The position numbers and the translations under genes are program-made. Of a DNA stretch of 64,000 nucleotides, positions 54,770 to 64,000 are shown in pieces. The notes under the pieces are model-generated. The model made no database searches, was not told the DNA's origin, and saw only the letters and a list, made by a program, of their open reading frames with translations. Every line of letters begins with the position of its first letter. Within the stretch, counting starts at the first letter, position 1. The DNA lies in assembly GCF_900566075.1 (NCBI RefSeq), contig NZ_UPHU01000001.1, positions 1,736,001 to 1,800,000 of the forward strand. Direction: 5' to 3'. Origin of the DNA: Mycobacterium pseudokansasii (GTDB taxonomy: Bacteria > Actinomycetota > Actinomycetes > Mycobacteriales > Mycobacteriaceae).

Positions 54770-56335
54770 ATGACCAATGCCGTCACAGACGCCGGCCCGG
54801 CGCCGCAGTCCGACCAGGCGCCGGTGCACACCCGCGCCGTCATCATCGGGACCGGATTCTCCGGTCTGGGCATGGCGATCGCGCTGCAGAAGCAGGGCTT
54901 CTCCGACCAAGACTTCATCATCTTGGAGAAAGCCGACGACGTCGGTGGCACCTGGCGCGACAACAGCTATCCCGGCTGCGCCTGCGACATCCCGTCACAC
55001 CTGTACTCGTTTTCGTTCGAGCCCAAGCCGGACTGGAAGAACCCGTTCTCCTTCCAGCCCGAGATCTGGGACTACCTCAAAGGCGTCACCGAGAAGTACG
55101 GGCTGCGCCGCTACATCGAGTTCAACTCACTGGTCGACCGCGGTTACTGGGACGACGAGGAATACCGCTGGCACGTCTTCACCACCGACGGCCGCGAGTA
55201 TGTTGCCCAGTTCTTGATCTCGGGAGCGGGAGCGCTGCACATCCCGTCCTTCCCGGACATCGACGGGCGTCATGAATTCGCCGGCCCCGCTTTCCATTCC
55301 GCGGAGTGGGACCACAGCGTCGACCTCACCGGCAAGCGGGTGGCCATCATCGGGACGGGCGCCAGCGCGATCCAGATCGTCCCGGAGATCGTCGACCAGG
55401 TCGCCGAACTTCAGCTCTACCAGCGCACTCCGCCGTGGGTGGTGCCGCGCTCCAACCCCGAGATCCCGCCGGCGCTACGCCAGGCTATGGAGAACATTCC
55501 CGGGCTGCGCGCGCTCGCGCGGCTGGGTCTGTATTGGGCGCAGGAGGCGCTGGCGTTCGGCATGACCAAGCGGCCGAACGCGCTCAGGTTCATCGAGGCC
55601 TACGCCAAATACAACATTCGCCGCTCGGTAAAGGACCGCGAGCTGCGCCGCAGGCTGACCCCGCACTATCGCATCGGGTGCAAGCGAATCCTGAACTCCA
55701 CCACCTATTACCGCGCTGTCGCGAACCCGAAGACGAATCTGATCACCGACGGCATCACCCGGATCACGCGGAACGGGATCGTCACCGCCGACCGCACTGA
55801 GCGCCCCGTCGACGTGATCGTGTACGCCACCGGCTTCCACGTCACCGACTCCTACACCTACGTGCAGATCAAGGGCCGCCACGGTGAGGATCTGGTCGCC
55901 CGGTGGAACCGCGAGGGGATCGCGGCCCACCGCGGCATCACCGTGGCCGAGATGCCCAACTTGTTCTTCCTGCTGGGCCCGAATACGGGGCTGGGGCACA
56001 ACTCCGTTGTTTTCATGATCGAGTCCCAGATCCACTACGTGGCCGACGCTATCGCCAAGTGCGACAAGCGGGGCGCGCAGGCCCTGGCTCCCACGCGTGC
56101 CGCCCAGGACCGTTTCAACGACGAGCTGCAACGCAAGTTGGCCGGCTCGGTGTGGAACAGCGGCGGCTGCAGCAGCTGGTATCTCGACGAGCATGGCAAG
56201 AACACCGTGCTCTGGGGCGGCTACACCTGGCAATATTGGCGGGCCACCCGCTCGGTCAAAACCGACGAATACCAATTCTTAGGGGTCGGCAACGGATCGG
56301 CGGAGAACCGGAAGACTGTCGCCGCGGCGAAATAG
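54770..56335 (+). CDS. FAD-containing Baeyer-Villiger-type monooxygenase
   Basis: 521 residues. FAD site GTGFSGLGMAIAL near residue 25, Baeyer-Villiger fingerprint FAGPAFHSAEW (F-x-G-x3-H-x3-W), NADPH site IGTGASAIQIV, and the ATG motif YATGFHVTDS. Inserts oxygen into ketones, making esters or lactones. Matches Rv3049c. ATG 54770 follows AGGAAAG. No frameshift seen. Confidence 0.93.
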   Translation: MTNAVTDAGPAPQSDQAPVHTRAVIIGTGFSGLGMAIALQKQGFSDQDFIILEKADDVGGTWRDNSYPGCACDIPSHLYSFSFEPKPDWKNPFSFQPEIWDYLKGVTEKYGLRRYIEFNSLVDRGYWDDEEYRWHVFTTDGREYVAQFLISGAGALHIPSFPDIDGRHEFAGPAFHSAEWDHSVDLTGKRVAIIGTGASAIQIVPEIVDQVAELQLYQRTPPWVVPRSNPEIPPALRQAMENIPGLRALARLGLYWAQEALAFGMTKRPNALRFIEAYAKYNIRRSVKDRELRRRLTPHYRIGCKRILNSTTYYRAVANPKTNLITDGITRITRNGIVTADRTERPVDVIVYATGFHVTDSYTYVQIKGRHGEDLVARWNREGIAAHRGITVAEMPNLFFLLGPNTGLGHNSVVFMIESQIHYVADAIAKCDKRGAQALAPTRAAQDRFNDELQRKLAGSVWNSGGCSSWYLDEHGKNTVLWGGYTWQYWRATRSVKTDEYQFLGVGNGSAENRKTVAAAK

Positions 56336-56392
56336 CTACTTGGATGGTCGCGGCACCTGGCCATCGCGCCGGCACGCCGTGCGACACGCAAA

Positions 56393-56440
56393 ACACAACC
56401 TCTTGTGTTGCGCCGCCTTGTCGGACCCCAGGGGTAGTGT
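56393..56440 (+). promoter_or_regulatory. NrdR box and -10-like element of nrdF2
   Basis: ACACAA-CCTC-TTGTGT (56393-56408) is a perfect palindrome matching the NrdR box form. TAGTGT (56435-56440) lies 42 bases after the box start. Box and hexamer spacing equals that at nrdH. Confidence 0.72.
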
Positions 56441-56451
56441 TTGAGACCTAA

Positions 56452-57441
<990 letters not shown>

Positions 57442-57534
57442 AAGTGCAGGTCAGCCCCCTGATCGCCGCGTTGCTTTGAACGTTACCCAGGTGTCCGACG
57501 CCCGCTAGGTCGGCCGCCAAGCCCTTGCATGCCC

Positions 57535-57880
57535 ACCGCCTTCCCCAAACAAATCTGGCGTCAAATTTGGTCCACCAATCCCCAGGAACGGCTAAATAAG
57601 GAGGTACGGCGCGACACCGACGTGGTGGGCATCTTTCCCGACCGCAACGCCATCATCCGTCTAGTCGGGGCGGTATTAGCCGAACAGCACGACGAATGGA
57701 TCGAAGGCCGCCGCTATCTTGGCCTCGACGTGCTCGCCCGATCCCGCATGCTCACCAGCACTGACAAACCCACCGACGACAAGCCCGCAACCACACCGGC
57801 CCTGACCGCCCTAAACTGCACCCCGAAGGGTCACGCGATCGAGGGAACTCTTACACCACGCCTTTGGGCTTGGCCCCGAC
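57535..57880 (+). mobile_element. IS256-family transposase C-terminal remnant
   Basis: FPKQIWRQIWSTNPQERLNKEVRR and VGIFPDRNAIIRLVGAVLAEQHDEW belong to the C-terminal end of IS256-family transposases. The catalytic N-terminal two thirds are absent. Sequence after the transposase (GGGAACTCTTACACCAC near 57842) resembles the right end of such elements. It starts about 90 bases behind nrdF2. Confidence 0.8.
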
Positions 57881-58042
57881 GCACCTGCAATGCAACGTGG
57901 CCCGCAACAACCGGAAGCGGGAGCCGCCGGTACGGCATAGCCGGACCTGGTGACCCCCTGGGGGTCGCCCTATCGACGGCTACGCGCGGCAGCCCTCACA
58001 TTGCCGCAAAATACCCTCGGTAACGATTTCCGCAGGCGGTGG

Positions 58043-58647
58043 TCAGCAGCCGATGTCAGGATTTGGCGGCGAACCTGCTGCGTCCAGATGGAAGCTGGCC
58101 TGATTAAACCTGTGGGGATCAGGCGCCCTCGTTCCATCTCCCTGAATGTCTTCAAGCTGCACCTCTGCCATGTAAGGTCCGGCGGTCCGCAGCGTGGCGC
58201 TGTCGAAAGTCACGCGATAACACTCATCGAGCGTTAGATCCCACGCGACCGTCGCATCGGACGGCAACTCCTGTCGAACGCGCGCTAGAGCCGCGTCTCG
58301 GTTGACCGGATGCATATTGAGGGCGTACATCTGGATTCTTCCAGTGCCCATGTCGGAGACCTGGACGTAGACAGCACCGTTGAGTGCCAGATACGACGGC
58401 AAGCTCGGTCGTCGCCGTAGACGTAGCCGTTGGCGAAGGCTGGGTTGGGTGTGTGGGTGGCGTCCCAGTCGGCCCGCGTGGCACCGATGCCAGGGATCGA
58501 CGGCGATGGGATCATCGAAGTTACTGGCGGTGGCGCTTCGGTTGCTGTGCTTGCCATGCTTGCCGAATCGCTGGCCGCTGGCTCCGGTGAGCACGCCGCC
58601 GATACGAAGCAGCTTGTCGCGATGAGAGCGACGATACGGACGGGCAT
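58043..58647 (-). pseudogene. Lipoprotein gene with internal frameshift
   Basis: From ATG 58647: signal peptide MPVRIVALIATSCFVSAAC with lipobox Cys, then a Ser/Thr/Pro-rich linker and ANGYVYGDD. Near 58404 the frame breaks; the other frame continues PSLPSYLALNGAVYVQVSDMG and runs to a stop at 58043. The joined product would be about 200 residues, a secreted or anchored protein of unknown role. A single-base indel explains it; a sequencing error is possible. Confidence 0.65.
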
Positions 58648-58784
58648 GCCGCCCAAAACCTCCTGCTTTAGATGATTCTGGCCGACTGGACTGTCGACTT
58701 CGCCCTATCCAATGCAACGTAGTCGTCCGCCTGATGGGATCGCGCCGCGTTTAGCAAAAACCTTGCAGTCAATTCACAGCTGAC

Positions 58785-58802
58785 GCGGACCGTAGTCCGG
58801 TT
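58785..58802. promoter_or_regulatory. Operator-like palindrome, copy 2
   Basis: GCGGACCGTAGTCCGGTT, differing by one base from the copy at 49809-49825 beside the Rv3055-like TetR. Here no intact gene starts nearby; the lipoprotein pseudogene starts at 58647 on the minus strand, about 140 bases away. Confidence 0.6.
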
Positions 58803-59180
58803 CTGGGTCTATCCTGCTGATCGCTAGCAACCAACGACCAACGCTGATGGGGGCCGCTGACGCTTGCTCGCCGACGGTTGGCGACGCGGTGTACGCCCTG
58901 GCGGACCCGCTGCCAGCGTGAGAGGGCGCGGTGTACCGGTGGGCGAACCCGACTTACACCCAGTTGCGGGGGGCGTTGACGGGGCGCACGATGGGGTGCG
59001 CCGGCAACAGCACCACTCAATGCTGCCAGCCCGCGCCAACGTGCTTCCGGTGCGCGCCTAAGTCGTGCCCATACCTTGCCCACAATCTGCCCACGGTTAC
59101 AGGTAATTCGAGCGAGTTCCCAGGATGCGTTTCGGCCTGCTCACGCGCTGCCGGGACCACTGACCTGAGTGCCAGATTAG
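58803..59180. other. Non-coding segment of the insert behind nrdF2
   Basis: About 380 bases with no convincing gene on either strand. Short frames exist, but none has a recognisable family or good start. The segment ends in a TAG directly followed by the displaced nrdF tail. Confidence 0.4.
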
Positions 59181-59279
<99 letters not shown>

Positions 59280-59357
59280 CCGTGAACGATGCATGAATTG
59301 TCGGCACGGCACACCCGGGAGGTAGCGCGGTCACACCCCTCCCGTGACACTGTTTGG

Positions 59358-59741
59358 GTGACGAAAAACTCGCGTGCTCATCCCCATTTCCTGCGCTCGG
59401 TCGTTCGGTGGCTGCAGACCGGCTACCCCAACGGCGTCCCGGGACCCGACCGGGTGCCGTTGCTGGCCTTGCTGCGCAGCACGCCGCTGACCGAGGAGCA
59501 GGTCAAGGAAGTGGTGCGCGCCATCACCGCCGACGGATCGCCGGCCACAGCCGACGGTGTGATCAACCGCGACGAGATCGCCGAATTCATCTCCGGCGTG
59601 ACGCACCACGACGCCGGGCCGGAGAACATTCAACGGGTAGCCGGCAGGCTCGCGGCCGCCGGCTGGCCGCTGGCCGGTATCGACGTCAGCGAGGCTACAC
59701 CCGATGAGGACGCTGTCGAAGAGGTTGCGTCACAGGCGTGA
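59358..59741 (+). CDS. DUF3349 family protein (Rv3046c-like)
   Basis: 127 residues from GTG 59358 ([11 protein letters not shown]). The conserved domain is [31 protein letters not shown] and [15 protein letters not shown], typical of DUF3349, whose function is not known. Its end overlaps the convergent adhC stop by 12 bases. Confidence 0.85.
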   Translation: MTKNSRAHPHFLRSVVRWLQTGYPNGVPGPDRVPLLALLRSTPLTEEQVKEVVRAITADGSPATADGVINRDEIAEFISGVTHHDAGPENIQRVAGRLAAAGWPLAGIDVSEATPDEDAVEEVASQA

Positions 59742-60770
59742 AATGTCGATGACGAAGCGATAGCGCACGTCGCTGGCCAGCACGCGCTCGTAGGCTTCGT
59801 TGACGTAATCCGGTTCGATGAGTTCGATCTCGGGCGTGACGCCGTGTTCGGCGCAGAAATTCAGCATCTCCTGGGTCTCGGCGATCCCGCCGATGTTCGA
59901 CCCGGACAGACTGCGCCGCATCAGCGCCAGCGCAAATGCCGGCACCGGCATGGGGTGTTCGGGGATACCCAGCTCGACCATGGTGCCGTCGACGTCGAGC
60001 AGGTTCAGGTAATCGCCGAGGTTCAAGTTCGCCGAGACGGTGTTCAAAATCAGATCGAAGCTGCCGCGCAACGTGCGGAACGTGTCGGGGTCGGAAGTGG
60101 CGTAGTAGTGTCCGGCGCCCAGCCGCAACCCGTCTTCCATCTTCTTCAGGGATTGCGACAGCACTGTCACCTCGGCGCCCATGGCCGCGCCCAGCTTGAC
60201 GCCCATGTGGCCGAGTCCACCCAGGCCGATGATGGCCAATCGGGTGTCGCGGCCCGCGTTCCAGTGCCGTAGCGGCGAATACAGCGTGATACCCGCGCAA
60301 AGCAGTGGCGCCGCGGCGTCCAGCGGAAGCGCGTCGGGGATGCGCACCACGAAGTTTTCGTCGACGACGATCGCCTCGCTGTAGCCGCCCTGTGTGGACT
60401 GGCCGTCCTTGCCGATCGAGTTGTAGGTGAAGGTCGCTCCGGGTTTGCAGTATTGCTCGAGGCCGGCCAGGCAGCTGCTGCACCGGCCGCAGGAGTCGAC
60501 CATGCAACCCACGCCGACGCGGTCGCCCACCTGGTATTTGGACACCTCGGAGCCCACCTCGGTCACCACGCCGGCGATCTCATGCCCGGGAACTACCGGG
60601 TAATTCGGCTGGCCCCACTCGGCCCTGACGGTGTGGATGTCGGAGTGGCAGATACCGGCGAACTTGATGTCGATCACCACGTCGTGCGGGCCTGGTTCCC
60701 GACGGTCGATCGTGGTCTTGGTCAGCGGTTCGGTAGCCGAGTGGGCGGCATATGCGGAGACAGTGCTCAT
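59730..60770 (-). CDS. adhC: NADP-dependent zinc alcohol dehydrogenase
   Basis: 346 residues, cinnamyl-alcohol-dehydrogenase type. Catalytic zinc site [13 protein letters not shown] and GHEIAGVV; structural zinc [17 protein letters not shown]; cofactor site [13 protein letters not shown]. Acts on aldehydes and alcohols. Matches Rv3045. It lies head-to-tail behind fecB on the same strand, with about 100 bases between. Confidence 0.95.
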   Translation of the reverse strand: MSTVSAYAAHSATEPLTKTTIDRREPGPHDVVIDIKFAGICHSDIHTVRAEWGQPNYPVVPGHEIAGVVTEVGSEVSKYQVGDRVGVGCMVDSCGRCSSCLAGLEQYCKPGATFTYNSIGKDGQSTQGGYSEAIVVDENFVVRIPDALPLDAAAPLLCAGITLYSPLRHWNAGRDTRLAIIGLGGLGHMGVKLGAAMGAEVTVLSQSLKKMEDGLRLGAGHYYATSDPDTFRTLRGSFDLILNTVSANLNLGDYLNLLDVDGTMVELGIPEHPMPVPAFALALMRRSLSGSNIGGIAETQEMLNFCAEHGVTPEIELIEPDYVNEAYERVLASDVRYRFVIDISRL

Positions 60771-60809
60771 ACGACATCCTTTAAGGGTCTAACTGGGGCC
60801 GTAAAAAAG

Positions 60810-60819
60810 CTTAGCTAAG
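60810..60819. promoter_or_regulatory. AT-rich palindrome ahead of adhC
   Basis: CTTAGCTAAG is a perfect 10-base palindrome in an AT-rich stretch (60803-60830) unusual for this DNA, between fecB and adhC. On the minus strand TTAACTTAGCTAAGC loosely resembles a DtxR/IdeR iron box, but several consensus bases differ. Confidence 0.35.
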
Positions 60820-60870
60820 TTAAGGTTTTCGGACCAGGTGACGGCGATCACGTACAGCGGGTGAGCAGTT

Positions 60871-61965
60871 TCAGTTGATCGGGGCGTTGATCCAGCGCAG
60901 GTCGTCGACGATGCCACGGGCGGCCTCCAGGCCCTCGCCCGTCTGCCATATCTCGTCGTTGACGACGAAGACCCGGTTGTCGCGATTGGCGGACAGCTTG
61001 CGCCAGGAGTCACTGTCGAGGATGGTCCATGCACGTTCGGTGGCCTTCGGCGACGCACACGAGACGTAGACGATGTCGGCGTCGGCAGCGGAGAAGTCCG
61101 TCCCCCTGGCCAGGTCGGCATCGGTGGCGCCGATCTCGATGTAAGGCTTGTCGGTGAACCGTTGCGCCGCCGGCCGGTCCACTCCGACCGCGCTCAGCAC
61201 GCTGGCCGGAAAGTTGCGCGCGCCGTATACCCGCATCGTGTTGGTGGTCAGTTGGACAATCGACGCCTGGAAGTGAGTCGCGTCATGCTTGGCTCCGACC
61301 TCCCGAGCCCGCTGGGTGAACGCACTGAGTAGCGCCTCCACCGCGGCGCTGCGGGCCGTGGCAGCCCCGACGCCGCGCAGGTTGTCCTCCCAGGCGGCGC
61401 CCGGCGCTGCCGTGAACACCGTCGGGGCGATAGCCACCAGCTGCGAGTACAAGTTCGGCGTCACCGCCACCGAGCCCAAAATCAGGTCCGGCCTGGCCGC
61501 GGCGATAGCTCGCAGGTCCGGGGAACTACGGGTGCCTACCCCGGGCAGGCCGTGCACCGTCTTGCCCAAATAGGACGGCTGACTCGAGGAGCCGTCGGGC
61601 AACGCGGCACCGACCACCCGGGACTGCAGTCCCAGCGCGCACAGTGCGTCGAGCTGGTCGCCGGAAAGCACCACGATGCGCTCCGGCTCGGCGGGAACCT
61701 GGGCCACGTCCGGGTTCACGCCGGCAGCGTTGTGGGCCTGCCGGGTCGGCGGCCCGGGATCGGCTGCGGCCGCGTCCCGCGCGCACGACTCGTCGGGTTT
61801 TCGAGCGTTTCCCAGCACCCCGGCGCCCGCGATCTGGGTCGTGGGTGTGACCATCGATCGTGACGTTGTGGTGGGGGGCTGATCGGCGCCGCAACCGGTG
61901 CACGTCGCAACTAGCGCCGCCAATGATGCAGCGGCCAGACCCCCTCGCACCCCGCCGAATTGCAC
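60871..61965 (-). CDS. fecB: Iron-siderophore/haem-type substrate-binding lipoprotein
   Basis: About 364 residues. Signal peptide with lipobox-like VATCTGC, a disordered linker, then a TroA/FecB-type binding fold (ERIVVLSGDQLDALCALGL, RPDLILGSVAVTPNLYSQLVAIAPTV). Matches Rv3044. GTG 61965 is the chosen start. Binds a metal chelate in the periplasm; no transporter genes are adjacent. Confidence 0.88.
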   Translation of the reverse strand: MQFGGVRGGLAAASLAALVATCTGCGADQPPTTTSRSMVTPTTQIAGAGVLGNARKPDESCARDAAAADPGPPTRQAHNAAGVNPDVAQVPAEPERIVVLSGDQLDALCALGLQSRVVGAALPDGSSSQPSYLGKTVHGLPGVGTRSSPDLRAIAAARPDLILGSVAVTPNLYSQLVAIAPTVFTAAPGAAWEDNLRGVGAATARSAAVEALLSAFTQRAREVGAKHDATHFQASIVQLTTNTMRVYGARNFPASVLSAVGVDRPAAQRFTDKPYIEIGATDADLARGTDFSAADADIVYVSCASPKATERAWTILDSDSWRKLSANRDNRVFVVNDEIWQTGEGLEAARGIVDDLRWINAPIN

Positions 61966-62144
61966 GCGTCCGACGTTAACACCCGGCCGGCCGGGAAGGG
62001 TCTGCCCAAGCGCCTCCGATGCACCCGGACACCGATTACGACAGTTTGTAGGACCAGGCCTGCCCGCGGTGTGGTGGCGGGCTAAGATTCCTGTCAAAGT
62101 GAGGTATTAAGACCCTATCCGCGCCGGGATTCTTGGAGGAGCAG

Positions 62145-63890
62145 TTGACTGCCGAAGCGCCGCCCTTGGGACAACTCGAGGCCATCCGTCCATATCCGGC
62201 CCGTACCGGTCCCAAAGGGAACCTGGTCTACAAGCTCATCACCACCACCGATCACAAGCTGATCGGCATCATGTACTGCGTCGCCTGCTTCGTCTTCTTC
62301 TTCATCGGTGGACTGCTGGCGCTGCTGATGCGCACCGAGTTGGCGGTGCCCGGTCTGCAGTTCCTGTCGAACGAGCAATTCAACCAGCTCTTCACCATGC
62401 ACGGCACCATCATGCTGCTGTTCTATGCCACGCCGATCGTGTTCGGCTTCGCCAACCTGGTGCTGCCGCTGCAGATCGGCGCGCCCGACGTGGCATTCCC
62501 GCGGCTGAACGCCCTGTCGTTCTGGTTGTTCGTGTTCGGCGCCACTATCGCGATGGCCGGTTTCATCACCCCCGGCGGCGCGGCCGACTTCGGCTGGACT
62601 GCCTACACGCCGTTGAGCGACGCCGTCCACTCGCCCGGTGCCGGCGGCGACCTGTGGATCCTGGGCTTGGGGGTAGCCGGTCTGGGCACCATCCTGGGTG
62701 CGGTCAACATGATCACCACGGTGGTCTGCATGCGCGCACCGGGGATGACGATGTTCCGGATGCCGATCTTCACCTGGAACATCCTGGTGACGTCCATCTT
62801 GGTGCTGATCGTGTTCCCGCTGCTCACCGCGGCGCTGTTCGGGCTGGCCGCCGACCGTCACCTGGGTGCGCACGTTTACGACGCGGCCAATGGTGGAGTC
62901 ATGTTGTGGCAGCACCTGTTCTGGTTCTTCGGCCACCCCGAGGTGTACATCATCGCGTTGCCGTTCTTCGGGATCGTGACCGAGATCTTCCCGGTGTTTT
63001 CCCGTAAGCCGGTGTTCGGCTACACCACGCTGGTCTATGCGACCCTGTCCATCGCGGCGCTGTCGGTGGCGGTGTGGGCCCATCACATGTTCGTCACCGG
63101 TGCGGTGCTGCTGCCGTTCTTCTCCTTCATGACGTATCTGATCGCGGTGCCGACCGGGATCAAGTTCTTCAACTGGATCGGCACAATGTGGAAGGGGCAG
63201 CTGACCTTCGAGACGCCGATGCTGTTCTCCGTCGGCTTCGCGGTCACCTTCCTGGCCGGCGGTCTGACGGGAGTGCTGCTGGCCAGCCCGCCGCTGGACT
63301 TCCACGTCAGCGACACCTATTTCGTGGTCGCGCACTTCCACTACGTGCTGTTCGGCACCATCGTGTTCTCCACGTTCGCCGGCATCTACTTCTGGTTCCC
63401 GAAGATGACCGGGCGGCTGCTCGATGAGCGGCTGGGCAAGATGCACTTCTGGTTGACGTTCATCGGTTTCCACACCACATTCCTGGTGCAGCACTGGCTG
63501 GGCGATGCGGGTATGCCGCGTCGCTACGCCGACTACTTGCCCACCGACGGGTTCACCAGCCTGAACATCGTTTCGACGATCGGGGCTTTCATCCTGGGCG
63601 CGTCGATGTTCCCGTTCGTCTGGAACGTCTTCAAGAGCTGGCGGTACGGCGAGGTCGTCACCGTCGACGACCCCTGGGGATACGGCAACTCGCTGGAGTG
63701 GGCTACCAGCTGCCCGCCACCGCGGCACAACTTCACCGAGCTGCCTCGTATCCGCTCGGAGCGTCCGGCGTTCGAGTTGCACTACCCGCACATGGTGGAA
63801 CGGCTTCGCGCCGAAGCCCATGTCGGACGCGCCCACGGCCCGGAGGACGGCGACGTCACCAGAGCAGACGACGTGAGCGTCCGTACCTGA
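62145..63890 (+). CDS. ctaD: Cytochrome aa3 oxidase subunit I
   Basis: 581 residues with twelve membrane spans. Haem a His in TMHGTIMLL, CuB ligands in [11 protein letters not shown] and AHHMF, haem His pair in [11 protein letters not shown]. Proton channel residues follow the aa3 pattern. I chose TTG 62145, directly after GGAGGAGCAG; an in-frame TTG at 62133 is possible. Terminal oxidase of the bc1-aa3 supercomplex. Followed by serB2 in the same direction. Confidence 0.97.
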   Translation: MTAEAPPLGQLEAIRPYPARTGPKGNLVYKLITTTDHKLIGIMYCVACFVFFFIGGLLALLMRTELAVPGLQFLSNEQFNQLFTMHGTIMLLFYATPIVFGFANLVLPLQIGAPDVAFPRLNALSFWLFVFGATIAMAGFITPGGAADFGWTAYTPLSDAVHSPGAGGDLWILGLGVAGLGTILGAVNMITTVVCMRAPGMTMFRMPIFTWNILVTSILVLIVFPLLTAALFGLAADRHLGAHVYDAANGGVMLWQHLFWFFGHPEVYIIALPFFGIVTEIFPVFSRKPVFGYTTLVYATLSIAALSVAVWAHHMFVTGAVLLPFFSFMTYLIAVPTGIKFFNWIGTMWKGQLTFETPMLFSVGFAVTFLAGGLTGVLLASPPLDFHVSDTYFVVAHFHYVLFGTIVFSTFAGIYFWFPKMTGRLLDERLGKMHFWLTFIGFHTTFLVQHWLGDAGMPRRYADYLPTDGFTSLNIVSTIGAFILGASMFPFVWNVFKSWRYGEVVTVDDPWGYGNSLEWATSCPPPRHNFTELPRIRSERPAFELHYPHMVERLRAEAHVGRAHGPEDGDVTRADDVSVRT

Positions 63891-63915
63891 TGCGCGGCAC
63901 CGGCGGCCGCGACGG

Positions 63916-64000
63916 GTGACCACGTCGCCCAAAGTGTCGGTGCTGATCACGGTCACCGGCCACGATCAGCCCGGTGTGACATCGGCGCTCTTTGAGGTAC
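63916..64000 (+). CDS. serB2: Phosphoserine phosphatase SerB2, N-terminus only
   Basis: Begins at GTG 63916; 28 codons are visible (VSVLITVTGHDQPGVTSALF), which is the first ACT domain of SerB2. The rest lies beyond the window. Position behind ctaD matches Rv3042c. Confidence 0.85.
   Translation, partial: MTTSPKVSVLITVTGHDQPGVTSALFEV

Noticed and set aside
60803..60830. IdeR iron box controlling fecB
   Set aside because: Several consensus bases differ, and the palindrome lies downstream of fecB and upstream of adhC, so it cannot be the fecB operator; kept only as an unassigned palindrome.
62115..63956. 613-codon minus-strand frame opposite ctaD
   Set aside because: Same artefact: a low-complexity His/Glu/Arg-rich translation complementary to conserved cytochrome oxidase sequence.

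Overview
The window looks like chromosomal DNA of a slow-growing, non-tuberculosis Mycobacterium. It is high-GC, carries a complete yrbE-mce operon, a PPE-MPTR gene, mycobacterial wax-ester-synthase and FadE families, and class Ib nrd genes. From about 23,010 to 64,000 the gene order (cstA, ligB, fadE22, tandem GntR, cyp136, TetR, SDR, dinP, TetR, FMN reductase, nrdH-nrdI-nrdE, TetR, monooxygenase, nrdF2, DUF3349, adhC, fecB, ctaD, serB2) matches, in inverted orientation, the Rv3063-Rv3042c block of M. tuberculosis as I remember it. Genes that break that order (GNAT-AAA fusion, an SDR, a DUF35/thiolase pair, a MEDS-ATPase, small lipoproteins, a LeuA-like gene, an IS110 with a nested group II intron, the PPE gene, a 1.7 kb insert behind nrdF2) are accessory.

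Region 1 (1-8,580) holds a partial bifunctional AdhE, a class III adenylate cyclase, an SDR, and two head-to-head genes (an FAD oxidoreductase and an acyl-CoA synthetase) that have both lost their 5' ends at one junction near 5,266 and also carry frameshifts. A wax ester synthase/DGAT and a cyclic-nucleotide-binding protein follow. Region 2 (8,761-12,386) has a nitroreductase, a stand-alone Hsp70-like ATPase, a SpoIIAA-like protein and two small secreted proteins. Region 3 (12,541-23,007) is a tightly coupled mce lipid-import operon: yrbEA, yrbEB, mceA-F and two Mce-associated membrane proteins.

Region 4 (23,010-35,594) covers carbon starvation permease, the GNAT-AAA+ fusion, DNA ligase, fatty-acid or sterol type catabolism genes and their likely tandem-GntR regulator, and a MEDS-HATPase regulator. 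Region 5 (35,642-41,308) is an accessory patch: two small paralogous lipoproteins, an orphan LeuA-regulatory-domain-like gene preceded by an attenuator-like hairpin array with a possible leader peptide, and an IS110-family element interrupted by a group II intron. Both mobile elements are broken. Region 6 (41,326-49,780) has cyp136 with a divergent TetR and a perfect palindromic operator, an SDR, a 1,134-residue PPE-MPTR protein, and a TetR-dinP pair. Region 7 (49,866-64,000) has the ribonucleotide reductase genes, whose two promoters share an NrdR-type box at the same spacing, a BVMO-type monooxygenase, a disrupted segment holding an IS256 remnant, a broken lipoprotein and a second nrdF 3' tail, then adhC, fecB, ctaD and the start of serB2.

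Most functional calls rest on recognised protein families. The regulatory calls rest on visible symmetry, shared motifs and position, and remain inference.
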